A DNA stretch of 64,000 bases, from positions 1 through 64,000 of the forward strand of contig NZ_CADIKB010000014.1 of the NCBI RefSeq assembly GCF_902859825.1, written 5' to 3'. A program made the position numbers and the translations under genes. The notes below the pieces were generated by a model. That model was not told the DNA's origin. It worked only from the letters and a program-made list of their open reading frames with translations, and made no database searches. This DNA comes from Paraburkholderia phenoliruptrix (GTDB lineage Bacteria > Pseudomonadota > Gammaproteobacteria > Burkholderiales > Burkholderiaceae). This document shows positions 26,960 through 36,384 of this stretch, in pieces; the first letter of the stretch is position 1, and each line of letters opens with the position of its first letter.

Positions 26960-27585
26960 GCAGCGAAATCTACGTCAGCACCGACGTCGAGGCGGACGGG
27001 CCGATTCCCGGTCCGCATTCGATGCTGAGTTTCGCCTCGGCCGCCTACACGGAGGACAAGCAGCTGATCGCCACCTTCTCCGCGAACCTGGAACTGCTCG
27101 AAGGCGCCGCGCCGCATCCGGTGCAGGAAGCCTGGTGGAAGACGCAGCCCGAGGCGTGGGCAGCGTGCCGCACCGACCTGCAGCATCCCGCTGAGGCGCT
27201 CGCGGCTTATGTCGACTGGGTGGAGGCGCTGCCGGGCAAGCCGGTGTTCGTGGCGATGCCGGCCGGCTTCGACTTCACCTACATGTTCTGGTACATGATG
27301 CGCTTTGTCGGACGCTGCCCGTTTTCGTGGTCCGCGCTCGACATCAAGACGCTCGCGTTTGCGATGACCGGGCTGCCGTATCGCAAGAACATCAAGCCGC
27401 GCTTTCCGAAACACTGGTTCGACGAGCATCCGCACACGCATGTCGCGCTCGATGACGCCATCGAACAAGGCGCGCTTTTCTGCAACATGCTGAAGGATTT
27501 GCGCGCGATGCAGGCCGCCGATATCGCTGCAAACCAAGAAGGGGACGGCTCAGGTCAAAATCCCGCTGAGGAACCGGCAAATTAG
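26956..27585 (+). CDS. DEDDh 3'-5' exonuclease family protein
   Basis: A 209-aa protein beginning [20 protein letters not shown]-x-E in STDVEADG is exonuclease motif I. A later aspartate lies in DIKT, and HVALDDA provides the histidine and aspartate of motif III, giving a DEDDh active site like RNase T/DnaQ. In between, [20 protein letters not shown] is unusually aromatic. The start ATG overlaps the MBL gene stop; the frame is open upstream only by chance. It probably trims RNA or DNA 3' ends, and the specificity is unknown. Confidence 0.82.
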   Translation: MSSEIYVSTDVEADGPIPGPHSMLSFASAAYTEDKQLIATFSANLELLEGAAPHPVQEAWWKTQPEAWAACRTDLQHPAEALAAYVDWVEALPGKPVFVAMPAGFDFTYMFWYMMRFVGRCPFSWSALDIKTLAFAMTGLPYRKNIKPRFPKHWFDEHPHTHVALDDAIEQGALFCNMLKDLRAMQAADIAANQEGDGSGQNPAEEPAN

Positions 27586-27675
27586 GTAATCTCCCTCGCC
27601 GGAGCCGTTTTGCATTGCGTTTCGTTTTCGCGCCCTCTACCATGCGGTGATACGGCGACGCAAACGGAGGCGCAG

Positions 27676-28134
27676 TTGACACTCGATACGTTCTCTCAAA
27701 AAATTCTGCGCCTTTTGCAGCTGGACGCGCGCCGTTCGGTGCAAGAAATATCCGATCAGGTCGGCCTGTCGAGCACGCCCTGCTGGCGGCGCATCAAGGA
27801 CATGGAGCAATCGGGCGTGATCCAGCGCTACACCGCGCTGCTGGATCGCGAGAAACTGGGGCTGCACGTCTGCGCGCTCGCGCATATTCACCTCACGCGT
27901 CACACCGAAGGCGGCGTCGAACAGTTCGAGCGGGAAATCGCCACCTGCCCGGAAGTCACCGAGTGCTACAGCACGACCGGCGAGTCTGACTACATCCTCA
28001 AGATCGTCGCGCCCGACATCAAGGCGTACGACACGTTTCTGCATGAACGCATTTTCAAGATTCCGGCCGTGGCGCAAGTGCGCACGAGCGTCGTGCTGCG
28101 CGAGATCAAATTCGATACGCAGTTGCCGCTTTGA
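27676..28134 (+). CDS. Lrp/AsnC family transcriptional regulator
   Basis: A 152-aa regulator. The N-terminal helix-turn-helix reads LRLLQLDARRSVQEISDQVGLSSTPCWRRIKDME and the RAM effector domain contains EVTECYSTTGESDYILKIV. This matches the Lrp/AsnC family, amino-acid-responsive octameric regulators. The start is TTG at 27676, supported by GGAGG 5 nt upstream. Its target is unknown; the next gene is a convergent cation transporter and the upstream genes are separated by 90 bp. Confidence 0.92.
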   Translation: MTLDTFSQKILRLLQLDARRSVQEISDQVGLSSTPCWRRIKDMEQSGVIQRYTALLDREKLGLHVCALAHIHLTRHTEGGVEQFEREIATCPEVTECYSTTGESDYILKIVAPDIKAYDTFLHERIFKIPAVAQVRTSVVLREIKFDTQLPL

Positions 28135-28249
28135 GGCGTCGGTCGGTGTGCCTGTGAGCGCGGTGTGTACTGCCGCCAGGCTATGAAAGGCGGCCTGGCC
28201 GCGGTTCGCCAAGGCCAGACGCGCTTTGCGTCGGTTGCCGCGAGGCCTG

Positions 28250-29491
28250 TTACGTGGTCCCGTGAGGCGCCGTACTGTGCTGACGGTGCTCCTCCACTGC
28301 GCCGGCTTGCGTGGACGAACCGCTTTGCGTCGACGGGGTGTTCACCTCGCGCAGCACTTCGAGCTTACGCGCGCCGACCCGGCGCTTGAGCGCGGCCAGA
28401 TCCACGCGCTCGAGCCCTTGCGCATCCCCGCGGTCGGCGTCCTGCGACGGCTGCGCCGGCAGCACGACTTCGACGTCGAGCCCCGTGCTCAGATAATGAA
28501 TGTTCACCGCCGCGGCCTTCACGCTGCCCGCCGCCAACGCAGCGTTGATGTCCGCGACGATCCGCTCGCGCGGCGGCAAACCGACGGGCGGATGCGCGAC
28601 CGCATCGTTTTCGGGGTCGACGTGGATCAGCGCGTCGAGTACCCGGCTGTCGTTCAGCACCCGAAGCCGCGCCGTCTCCGCAATGTAGTGCCCCTCCGAC
28701 ACGGAAATCAGCGGATCGACCAGAATGTGCGCGTCCACCAGAGCGAAATCGCCCATTTTGCGCGTGCGCATTTCGTGGACGTCGCGCACGCCGGGCGTCG
28801 ACAGCAGTAGCGCGCGCATGTCGGCGGTGGCGGTTTCGTCTAGTGCTCTGTCGGAAAGATCCTGCAGCGCGTCCCATCCGAACATCCAGCCCATGCGCGC
28901 CACCATGAAACCGACGATCGCCGCCGCAATCGGATCGAGCAGCCGCACGCCGGCAAGGCTGCCGAGAATACCCAGCGCGACCACGAGCGACGACGCCGCG
29001 TCCGAGCGCGCATGCCACGCATTGGCAATCAGCATGGCGGAGCGCACGCGTTGCGCTTCGCGCAGCATGTAGCGGAAAAGCCCCTCTTTCGAGATAAGGA
29101 CAAGCACGGCCACGACGAGCGCGCTCAGGTGAACGGCGGGGATGCTTTCCAGATCGGCGAGACGCGTGCCGGCACGCCACAGCATGCCGACGCCGACCGC
29201 GATCAGCAGCGCGCCGAGGAACAGTGAGGCGACTGTTTCATAACGGCTATGGCCGTAGTTGTGATCGGCATCCGGCTTGGCGCCGCTATGCCGGTTGGCA
29301 AACAGCACGACAAAATCGGAAATCAGGTCGGCAAGAGAATGGATACCGTCGGCGACCAATGCCTGCGAGTGCGCGAACACGCCGATGGCGATTTGCAGCG
29401 CCATCAATACCGCATTCAGCGCAATACTGACAAACGTACTTTTGCGCGCGACACGGTGTTTTTCAGCGGATTCAATGACGGCGGAAGGCAT
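28250..29491 (-). CDS. Cation diffusion facilitator (CDF) transporter
   Basis: A 413-aa inner-membrane protein with six hydrophobic segments in the first ~210 residues. The transport site is visible as ADGIHSLADLISD in TM2 (D48, H51, D55, D59) and HARSDAASS in TM5. The cytoplasmic C-terminal domain (about 215-290) contains the VHEMRTRKMGDF and VDAHILVDP strands. CDF proteins export Zn2+, Fe2+, Mn2+ or Co2+ by proton antiport, and the HxxxD...HxxxD pair suits Zn/Fe types. The protein has a ~120-aa C-terminal extension, Ser/Thr/Gln-rich at its end, beyond the usual domain. Confidence 0.9.
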   Translation of the reverse strand: MPSAVIESAEKHRVARKSTFVSIALNAVLMALQIAIGVFAHSQALVADGIHSLADLISDFVVLFANRHSGAKPDADHNYGHSRYETVASLFLGALLIAVGVGMLWRAGTRLADLESIPAVHLSALVVAVLVLISKEGLFRYMLREAQRVRSAMLIANAWHARSDAASSLVVALGILGSLAGVRLLDPIAAAIVGFMVARMGWMFGWDALQDLSDRALDETATADMRALLLSTPGVRDVHEMRTRKMGDFALVDAHILVDPLISVSEGHYIAETARLRVLNDSRVLDALIHVDPENDAVAHPPVGLPPRERIVADINAALAAGSVKAAAVNIHYLSTGLDVEVVLPAQPSQDADRGDAQGLERVDLAALKRRVGARKLEVLREVNTPSTQSGSSTQAGAVEEHRQHSTAPHGTT

Positions 29492-29811
29492 GGCGGAAAG
29501 AAATGGACGTCCGATTCCCCCATTCTACCCGCCCAACGTTCAAAGCGAGCGCCTTGCACCGCAAAGATCTTTTAAAATCAAGCGGTTATGGAAACGAAAA
29601 GCATTCGCATTCGAATTGCGCAAAGCACCGGTGCACGCGGTCGCTCGCGTTTCGCACCGCAACGAAAAGGCCGCGTCTGAAAAACCTACGCGGCCTTAGC
29701 CATTGAGCCCGGCGCGGTTGCGACCACGGGCTCGCATTCGTATTACCTTTAATGCGACAGGCATTACGCCCGATTAATGCCAGGCAAGTGCTCAGTAAGC
29801 CCTTGGCCTGA
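29492..29811. other. Intergenic stretch carrying the hns terminator
   Basis: About 320 bp between the divergently terminating hns side and the CDF start. It holds the hns terminator at 29667-29697 and probably the CDF promoter (AT-rich around 29,570-29,600). No gene was found. Confidence 0.5.
29660..29697 (-). terminator. Intrinsic terminator downstream of the H-NS gene
   Basis: AAGGCCGCGT (29667-29676) pairs with ACGCGGCCTT (29688-29697) around an 11-nt A-rich loop. On the minus strand it is followed by TTTTCGTT. It lies about 115 bp past the H-NS stop. Confidence 0.7.
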
Positions 29812-30114
29812 TTACTTCTGAATCAAAAACTTATCGCGGTCCATACCTGCAATCCAGCGCGGCGGTTTGCCGCGGCCCGACCACGTGCTGCCGCTTTCCG
29901 GGTCGCGATATTTAGGCGCGACGCCGGCGCGCGGACGAGCGGCTTTGGCGCCCTTGGCTCCGCGGCCGCCCCCGAGTTCACTCAGCGAAATGCCGTAGTC
30001 CGCCATTTTCTGTTTGATTTCGTTCAGCACTTCCGCGTATTCGCGCGACTTCGCCTCTTCGATCTGCTTTTCCAGCTTCTCTCGCTGCGCGAGTAGTTCC
30101 TTGTAGGAAGACAT
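29812..30114 (-). CDS. hns: H-NS family nucleoid-associated protein
   Basis: A 100-aa protein: an N-terminal coiled-coil oligomerisation segment (YKELLAQREKLEKQIEEAK), a Gly/Ala/Lys-rich linker (GGGRGAKGAKAARPRAG) and the DNA-binding core YRDPESGSTWSGRGKPPRWI. This is the short H-NS/Bv3F type of Burkholderiaceae. It binds AT-rich DNA and silences acquired genes, so it is a natural regulator of islands such as the one at 1-21 kb, although no direct link is visible. AAGGGA precedes the ATG. It is monocistronic with its own terminator. Confidence 0.93.
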   Translation of the reverse strand: MSSYKELLAQREKLEKQIEEAKSREYAEVLNEIKQKMADYGISLSELGGGRGAKGAKAARPRAGVAPKYRDPESGSTWSGRGKPPRWIAGMDRDKFLIQK

Positions 30115-30506
30115 AGGTTCCCTTGTGGTTTGGATTAACGACTGCCAGTCTTAAGCCGGCTTGCCCTTTGAAGGTGTTCATGCCTCGGAATTTGAACGCG
30201 AGATTAACACAAAATAGAAAGACTACAAATGCATTGGCGTAAAACTAATACCTTGTCGTTTCAAAAACTTTCGCTGCGGTGCGCTGTCGTGGGGCACCTT
30301 TCATTTAGCTACCTCCGCATTTTGCAGACAAGCGGCGCGCGAATCGGTAAATATGGGATTAATTATCAGCGCATGAAAATTAAGATACGTTGTGACAGCA
30401 AACATTTCATTTCATGAAAGCTTTGACATGAAACGTCGTAACATATTTCAAGTGCCGCCTCGCGTCGTTTTTGGCGATAAGGTTTTCCCGAATAGGCGAT
30501 AAACGC
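30115..30506. other. AT-rich upstream region of the H-NS gene
   Basis: About 390 bp, clearly more AT-rich than its surroundings, with runs such as TAACACAAAATAGAAAG and TTTCATTTCATG. It contains the candidate hns promoter and no gene. H-NS genes are often autoregulated through such DNA. Confidence 0.5.
30201..30228 (-). promoter_or_regulatory. Candidate promoter of the H-NS gene
   Basis: On the minus strand TTGTAG (30228-30223) and TAATCT (30206-30201) are separated by 16 bp, a fair sigma-70 pair. It would give an 80-nt leader before the ATG at 30114. The assignment is by eye only. Confidence 0.4.
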
Positions 30507-31169
30507 CTAATTGCCTTGCCGTCGAATGCAATCTTCTAGCGCGGCGTGCAAGGTTTCCTGGTCGGGCTTCCCGCCTTCGAATGCAAAACGCTTGCGCTGG
30601 CTGTCTTTGCGCAAATCGACGCCATACCGGTCGACCCCGATCAGCTGGTAGCCGGACGTGCTCGCGAGCGCGTCCGCAAACTCGCCGATGAGCGAATCTT
30701 CGGCCTCGCGCTCGAGCTCGGGCAGCGGGTCGAGTTCGTCGCCGCCGAGCCATCCCATTGCCCCGAATCCGCCGATGTAGCGCAGCCGGTCGAGTTTCAT
30801 CGTCCAGAAGGTGAAGTCGCCGAGCACGAGATAGCGTTCCGCGTCCGGGTGATAACGCAAATAACGCGCGACGAGCCCCGGCGCCGGTTCCAGAGGCTCG
30901 AACCGGCCAAGCAACGTGACGCGCTGACCGTTGAGCACGTCGCCGTCCGGGGCGTCGACGACCAGAAAGCCGGCGCGCGGATCGGCGTGCAGGTTATGCG
31001 TGTGCTCGGCGAGCCGGCTCACCAGAATGGTCGGCCGATGCTGCTCATCCGGCGCGAAGGGCAGCACGGATGGATAAGGGAAGCCCTCCGGCTGGCGCGC
31101 GTGCGTGGCGAGCGTGCCGACCGCGGCGGTATGCAACAGGTGCAAGGGTGCTTGGGCGGGAATGTTCAA
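30507..31169 (-). CDS. HugZ/pyridoxamine 5'-phosphate oxidase-like protein
   Basis: A 220-aa protein with a split-barrel flavin/haem-binding fold. N-terminal part: AAVGTLATHARQPEGFPYPS, ILVSRLAEHTHNL and GFLVVDAPDGDVLNGQRVTLLG. The C-terminal DUF2470-like part contains DRYGVDLRKDSQRKRFAFEG. The order matches the HugZ family, whose members bind or degrade haem, but substrate cannot be told from sequence alone. It is divergent from the MFS gene with 292 bp between them. Confidence 0.82.
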   Translation of the reverse strand: MNIPAQAPLHLLHTAAVGTLATHARQPEGFPYPSVLPFAPDEQHRPTILVSRLAEHTHNLHADPRAGFLVVDAPDGDVLNGQRVTLLGRFEPLEPAPGLVARYLRYHPDAERYLVLGDFTFWTMKLDRLRYIGGFGAMGWLGGDELDPLPELEREAEDSLIGEFADALASTSGYQLIGVDRYGVDLRKDSQRKRFAFEGGKPDQETLHAALEDCIRRQGN

Positions 31170-31461
31170 GTGCTTTCCTCGATGAATGAACGCTTGGGGG
31201 CGGTCGTCGGCGGAGGCGGCAACCGGGAGCGAAAGCGCCGGCGCTCAGGCATGAGGCGTGCGTCCTCGCCGAAAGTTGCCGACCAGCGCGCGAAGGGCCG
31301 CACGAACCACACGGAGCCCGCCGGACGCGCTCAAAGCCGCGAACACACGCGTCAAACCCCGCAATCCGATGGCGTCAAGCATAAGACAGTGCGCTTCGTT
31401 AGAATCGGAAATTCGCTTTCAGTGCGCTTTCTTTCGCATCTTTCTTCTACTCGAGACTTCC

Positions 31462-32673
31462 GTGTCCGATCGCTCGACCGACTTCGCCGCCATTCCCGCC
31501 GCTCACCGAAACCTGTCTGACACCGCGCGCCAGCGCGCGCGCGTGGCGACGATGGCGCTGTTTTTCATCGCCGGGATGGTGTACGGCTCGTGGGGCGTGC
31601 ATGTGCCGACCGTGCGCGACCGCTTCCACTTGAGCCCGGCCTTGCTGTCGCTCGCGCTCCTCGCGGTCGCCGGCGGCTCGATCGGGGCGATGGCGGCCAA
31701 TGCGTCGTGGATCGCGCGGGTCGGCACGCGGCGCGCGTGTCTCACCGGCGGCCTCGTGATGGCGGCCTGCGTCGCACTGATTCTCGTCGTGCCGTATTAC
31801 TGGTTGCTGCTGATCGTGCTGACCCTCTTCGGTGCGGGCATGGCCACGCTCGACGTCGCAATGAACGCCGAAGCCAGCGCCGTCGAAAAGGCGCTCCGCA
31901 AACCGATCATGTCGTCGTTGCATGGCATGTTTAGCGTCGGCGGGATGGTCGGCGCGGCAGTCGGCGGCGCGCTGCTCGCGCATGGCATGGCGCCGGCTGT
32001 GCATCTCGCGCTGGCCTCGGCCGTCAGCGCGCTAGTGCTGATCGCCGCCTGCCCGTCGGTGCTGCCGCATGTGCCGCACGACGAGCATCCGGATTCGGCG
32101 GCACCGCGCGCGAACCGCTGGCGCTCGCCCGCGTTGTGGGCGCTCGGTACGATGGCGCTCGTCGCGCTGATCGCCGAAGGCGCCATGTACGACTGGGCGA
32201 CGGTTTATATGCGCGACGTCGTCCTCGCGACGCCGGCTTCGGCCAGCGCCGCCTATGCGGCGTTTTCCGGCGGCATGGCAGCCGCGCGCTTTGCCGGCGA
32301 CGCGGTGCGCGCGCGCTTCGGCGCGCCGCAACTGGTGATGGGCAGCGCGACACTCGCGCTTGTCGGCATGATCGGCGCGCTGTTGCTGCCAACACCGGTC
32401 GCGGCGCTGACGGGCTTCACGCTGATGGGTCTCGGCCTCGCCAACATGATGCCGGTGCTGTTCGCGGCCGCCGCTAGCGTAAAGGGCATCCACGCCGCGG
32501 AAGGACTCGCGCATGTCGCGGGGCTGGCGTATTTCGGGCTGCTGTTCGGCCCGGTCGTAATCGGCGCGGTGGCGCAGGTGACGAACCTGTCGATCGGGCT
32601 CTCCGTGGTCGCGGTGTGCTGCGCGCTGATCGCAATCGTGGGTCCGAAGGTGCTGCAGCGGCTGAAAATCTAG
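31462..32673 (+). CDS. Major facilitator superfamily transporter (YbjJ-like)
   Basis: A 403-aa membrane protein with about 12 hydrophobic segments, opening with MALFFIAGMVYGSWGVHVP and carrying the GTLF-type loops WIARVGTRRACLTGG and FGAGMATLDVAMNAEASAVE. This pattern is that of the YbjJ-like/FucP-related MFS group, typically sugar or drug exporters of unknown substrate. The start is GTG at 31462 after GAGA; an internal ATG at 31552 precedes TM1 and is an alternative. Confidence 0.85.
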   Translation: MSDRSTDFAAIPAAHRNLSDTARQRARVATMALFFIAGMVYGSWGVHVPTVRDRFHLSPALLSLALLAVAGGSIGAMAANASWIARVGTRRACLTGGLVMAACVALILVVPYYWLLLIVLTLFGAGMATLDVAMNAEASAVEKALRKPIMSSLHGMFSVGGMVGAAVGGALLAHGMAPAVHLALASAVSALVLIAACPSVLPHVPHDEHPDSAAPRANRWRSPALWALGTMALVALIAEGAMYDWATVYMRDVVLATPASASAAYAAFSGGMAAARFAGDAVRARFGAPQLVMGSATLALVGMIGALLLPTPVAALTGFTLMGLGLANMMPVLFAAAASVKGIHAAEGLAHVAGLAYFGLLFGPVVIGAVAQVTNLSIGLSVVAVCCALIAIVGPKVLQRLKI

Positions 32674-32941
32674 CGGTGCTCGCCTGCTGACGCGCGGGCG
32701 CGCCCCACGGTCTCCCTCGCGGACTTCGGTCCGCCAATGCGCCGCGTTACGTTACACGCGGACTTCGCGCGAACGTGTTCCGGCGCACACTCGCTTCGCC
32801 GCAGTCATTTACGATTTGCGCCGCCTGCCCGCAAACCGTTGCCCCGCTTGATGTTCGGCGGTCGCGTCATGCCAGCCGCAGAAAATGGCACAGACGTTGC
32901 GGTTAGCTCCCCAGCAGTTTCCACACTACGGGGAGCAGACC

Positions 32942-34348
32942 ATGAATCGCACATTCAGACTGACGGCTATCGCGATGTGTGTGTCGTCGATGATCGTCCT
33001 GACAGGATGCGGAAGCACATTGACCTCGGCGGGCTTGAAGAGCGGCTCGGGCGGCGGCGCGCCGACGCCGACCCCGACGCCCACGCCTTCACCGACACCA
33101 ACGCCGAGCCCCAGCCCGAGCCCCGGTCCGAGCCCCGCGCCGTCGCCGAGCAGCGCGAACCCCATCAACAAGGTCGTCCAAAGCACGGGGAATGTCGTGA
33201 CCGCGGCCGGTCAGACGGTCTCCGCGATCGGCAATCAGATTGCGCTCACGCCGATCCCCGGCACGAACGCCCCGACATCGGCGGCACTGGGCGGCGTCGT
33301 ATCCAACCTGGGCAACGGCGTGACGGCGGTGGGCAGCGGCGTGGCGAACGGCCTCGGCCAGCTCGGCAGTTCCACCGACCCGCTCGGCACCACGCTCGCG
33401 AGCAGCGGCAACCTCGTGTATGACGCGGGCCAGGCCGTCAACAGCGCAGGCCAGCTCGTCACAAGTCTCGGCAGTGGCCCCACGGCGCCGCTCAGTCCGC
33501 TGACGACCCCGCTAGGCAGCGCCGTCTCGACGCTCGGCAACACCGTGAGCGGTATCGGCACGCAATTGGGCGCGCAGTTGACGGGCGGCGCCGTCCAGCA
33601 AGTCACGCAGCCGGCCACCACCGCCATCGCTCCGATCACGACGACACTCGCGCAGACGACTCAAACCATCGGCGACACGAGCGGCCTCGGCTCACCGCTC
33701 AACGGCCTGCTATCCACACTCGGCCAAAGCCTCAGCAGCGCCGGCTCACAGATCGGCAGCGCGACCGGCAATGCAGCCGGCCAAGGCCTCGGCGACGTGG
33801 TCAGCCGGCTCGGCGACACGGTGACCGCTACGGGAAGCCTGTTCACCGCGGGCGGAACGGCAAGCGGCACTCCGCTGGGCGGCACACCGCTCGCGCCTTT
33901 GTCCAGCCTGTTGACCGCGCTCCCCGGGACGTTGAGCAGCGGTCTCGCCGGCGGCAGCGGTTCGACGAGCCCGCTTGCGCCGCTGACGAGCGTCATCGGT
34001 ACATTGAGCGGCGGCTCCTTAGGCGCTGGCACTGGCGCGGGCAGCGCGCTCGGGCCGCTCACCGGCGTGCTGAGCTCGGTGACGGGCGCACTGAGCGGAG
34101 CCTCGGGCGGCGCCGCGAATCCGCTGGCGCCGTTGACGTCGACTGTGTCGAGCTTAACCGGCACACTCGGCTCGGCCACTGGCGCGGCCAACGGCGGCGC
34201 AAGCAGCGCGACCGGCAATCCGCTCGCGCCGATCACCGGCTTGCTCACGACAGTGACCGGCACATTGACCGGAACGGCGACTTCGACGGGCGGCACGAAC
34301 GACGCCGGTCTGCTCGGCGGCCTGGGCAACCTGGCCACGAAGAAGTAA
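32942..34348 (+). CDS. Repeat-rich collagen-like surface lipoprotein
   Basis: A 468-aa lipoprotein precursor: signal MNRTFRLTAIAMCVSSM with an LTGC lipobox, then a Pro-Thr/Pro-Ser linker (about residues 41-71) likely spanning the cell-wall region. The remaining ~390 residues are almost only G, S, T, A, L, V, P with repeating units such as GTLSGG, PLAPLTSVIGTL and LGSATGAANGG. It has no cysteine after the lipobox and few charged residues. Burkholderia genomes annotate such proteins as collagen-like triple-helix repeat proteins, but a strict G-x-y period is not seen; a beta-helical or disordered fold is as likely. The function is unknown and surface exposure is inferred. Confidence 0.8.
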   Translation: MNRTFRLTAIAMCVSSMIVLTGCGSTLTSAGLKSGSGGGAPTPTPTPTPSPTPTPSPSPSPGPSPAPSPSSANPINKVVQSTGNVVTAAGQTVSAIGNQIALTPIPGTNAPTSAALGGVVSNLGNGVTAVGSGVANGLGQLGSSTDPLGTTLASSGNLVYDAGQAVNSAGQLVTSLGSGPTAPLSPLTTPLGSAVSTLGNTVSGIGTQLGAQLTGGAVQQVTQPATTAIAPITTTLAQTTQTIGDTSGLGSPLNGLLSTLGQSLSSAGSQIGSATGNAAGQGLGDVVSRLGDTVTATGSLFTAGGTASGTPLGGTPLAPLSSLLTALPGTLSSGLAGGSGSTSPLAPLTSVIGTLSGGSLGAGTGAGSALGPLTGVLSSVTGALSGASGGAANPLAPLTSTVSSLTGTLGSATGAANGGASSATGNPLAPITGLLTTVTGTLTGTATSTGGTNDAGLLGGLGNLATKK

Positions 34349-34437
34349 CCCATACGGGCGGGGAACAACAGCGGATAAGAACAACGGATAACAGCAGCAG
34401 ATAACGACGCAAACAATAAAGCGTCGCAAGGGAGGTG

Positions 34438-34467
34438 GCGAGCCGGGCAACCGGCTCGCTGTTTTTT
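34438..34467 (+). terminator. Intrinsic terminator after the repeat-rich lipoprotein gene
   Basis: GCGAGCCGG (34438-34446) and CCGGCTCGC (34451-34459) form a 9-bp GC-rich stem with a GCAA tetraloop, followed by TGTTTTTT. It is a classical factor-independent terminator 90 bp past the stop. Confidence 0.85.
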
Positions 34468-34664
34468 AACGCTACGGCTAATGCCGTGTGCCCACCGCAT
34501 TCAGTCGTACACGTGATGGATTCAAGTCTCACGCGTGCAGCAACTGGAAAGTAGCACTGCTCAGCAATCGCTCGCGCAACGCATACGACTCGCACGCAAA
34601 CGATTGCGTCAGCACCCGCGCAAAGCGCCCGATCACACACCCTGCAACCTCAAAAGAAAAAGGC

Positions 34665-34701
34665 ACGCGGCCCAAAGGGTCACGTGCCTTCCTGAACATC
34701 C
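34665..34701 (-). terminator. Intrinsic terminator of the LivK-type binding protein gene
   Basis: On the minus strand AAGGCACGTGACCC pairs with GGGCCGCGTGCCTT around a TTT loop, with one internal mismatch, followed by TTTTC. It lies about 40 bp after the stop of the binding-protein gene. Confidence 0.8.
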
Positions 34702-34739
34702 GGCGGCGGACAGCGCACGGCTGCCGCCCCGATGCGGTA

Positions 34740-35885
34740 TTACATCTTCACTACGTCGAGCAGCGTCTTCTTGCCCGACTTGTAGTTGTACAACGAGATC
34801 ACGCCGTGCTTCAGATCGCCCTTCGAGTCGAAGGTCGTCTCGCCGATGACACCCTTGTAGTCGGTGTTCGGCATCGCAGCCAGGATCTTCGCCGGATCGG
34901 TCGAGTTAGCGCGCTTCATTGCGTCGACGATGATGTACACCGCGTCATACGTGAACGGAGCGTAAATCTGGATCGGCTGGCCGAAACGCTTCTGATACTT
35001 CGCCTGGAACGCCGAACCGCCTTCCATCTTCTCGAGCGCCATGCCGGCTTCCGAGCAGACGATGTTGTCGGTCGCGTCGCCGGCCAGATCGGACAGCTTG
35101 TCGGTACACACGCCGTCGCCTGCCAGCACCTTCGCGCGCAGGCCGAGCTGCTTGGCTTGCTTCGCGAACGGGCCGCCGGTGGCGTCCATGCCGCCGTACA
35201 TGATCGCGTCCGGGTTTTCACCCTTGATCTTCGTCAGAATGGCGCGGAAGTCGACAGCCTTGTCGTTCGTCGCGTCATGCGACATGACGTTCAGGCCCAG
35301 CGACTTGGCCGTCTTTTCAAATTCGTTCGCGAGACCCTGGCCGTAAGCGGTCGAGTCGTCGACGATCGCGACGCTCTTCACTTTCAGGCCCTTGGCTGCG
35401 TAGTTAGCCAGTGCCGGACCTTGCTGCGCATCGGTAGCGACGACGCGGTACGTCGTCTTGAAGCCTTGTTGCGTGTAAGCCGGGTTCGTTGCCGACGGCG
35501 AGATCTGCACGATGCCTGCATCGCTATAGATCTTCGAAGCCGGGATCGACGTGCCCGAGTTCAGGTGGCCGACCACTGCGACGACCTTGTCGTCGACCAG
35601 CTTCTGCGCGACCTGCGTAGCAGTACGCGGGTCGGCCGCGTCGTCCTGTGCGTCGAGTTGCAGCGTGATCTTCTGGCCGCCGATCGTCAGGCCCTTCGCG
35701 TTGATTTCCTCAACCGCGAGGCGCGCGCCGTTTTCGTTGTCTTTCCCCAGGTGAGCGATACCGCCAGTCAGCGGTGCAACGTGACCGATCTTGACAACCG
35801 TGTCCGCCGCGGCCGTTGTTGCCAACGTTGCGAACAGCATCGCCGCAGCGCTGATCGGCAACAGCTTTTGAATCTTGATGTTCAT
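34740..35885 (-). CDS. Branched-chain amino acid ABC transporter substrate-binding protein (LivK type)
   Basis: A 381-aa periplasmic binding protein with signal peptide MNIKIQKLLPISAAAMLFAT, cleaved near AAA-DT. The mature start TVVKIGHVAPLTGGIAHLGKD and later YRVVATDAQQGPALANYAAK and VAIVDDSTAYGQGLANEFEK are typical of the Leu/Ile/Val-binding family (type I periplasmic fold). GGAG precedes the ATG at 35885. The permease and ATPase genes (livHMGF) are not adjacent, so it works with a transporter encoded elsewhere. A dedicated terminator supports monocistronic expression. Confidence 0.92.
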   Translation of the reverse strand: MNIKIQKLLPISAAAMLFATLATTAAADTVVKIGHVAPLTGGIAHLGKDNENGARLAVEEINAKGLTIGGQKITLQLDAQDDAADPRTATQVAQKLVDDKVVAVVGHLNSGTSIPASKIYSDAGIVQISPSATNPAYTQQGFKTTYRVVATDAQQGPALANYAAKGLKVKSVAIVDDSTAYGQGLANEFEKTAKSLGLNVMSHDATNDKAVDFRAILTKIKGENPDAIMYGGMDATGGPFAKQAKQLGLRAKVLAGDGVCTDKLSDLAGDATDNIVCSEAGMALEKMEGGSAFQAKYQKRFGQPIQIYAPFTYDAVYIIVDAMKRANSTDPAKILAAMPNTDYKGVIGETTFDSKGDLKHGVISLYNYKSGKKTLLDVVKM

Positions 35886-36384
35886 GTAAGTCTCCAGTTT
35901 CGGTCCCAAAAACAACGTAATCGCCCTGTGCCCCCGCTTCCCCAACACGTGTCGCTCAGTCCCGTGGACGACCACGCCGGTTGCATCGTTCATGCACTTG
36001 GCAGCACGGTTGCCGGACTGTTTGTGACAGGCGGCAAACCGTACTTGCGCGCAAGTGTAGGCTATCAAATTAATTTGTGGGACTTTTTTGAGGAAGTGGG
36101 ATGAACACTAATAGCGTTTATCCAGCGGCGCCGGGTCCCGGCGTGCCTCGCGGGCTGCAAAGCACCGTCCCATGCGGGTTTGCGCTATATGGACAATGCG
36201 CCGGGGAGTAACACCTCAAGCTTTTGGCGACTCGAACCGTTAATGTTTCGAATGCGGTTCCGAATGACGTTTCGAATGCGGTTTCGAACCAGGTTTCCAA
36301 TGAACTGACGTCGGGACCTGGGCACGCATGTTGAAAACGAGGCGCGCCGCGAGCGGGGGCGGCGCGCGTCGGACTTGCTCGCGA
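35886..36384. other. Intergenic stretch with a 12-bp tandem array
   Basis: About 500 bp between the LivK-type gene start and the end of the nitronate monooxygenase gene. It holds the binding-protein promoter region and the tandem array at 36245-36304. No gene was found. Confidence 0.5.
36245..36304. repeat. Tandem array, five 12-bp units
   Basis: The units are GTTTCGAATGCG, GTTCCGAATGAC, GTTTCGAATGCG, GTTTCGAACCAG and GTTTCCAATGAA, in strict 12-bp register. Units 1 and 3 are identical. It sits about 80 bp past the stop of the minus-strand nitronate monooxygenase gene. Its function is unknown; replication slippage products are usual for such arrays. Confidence 0.85.
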
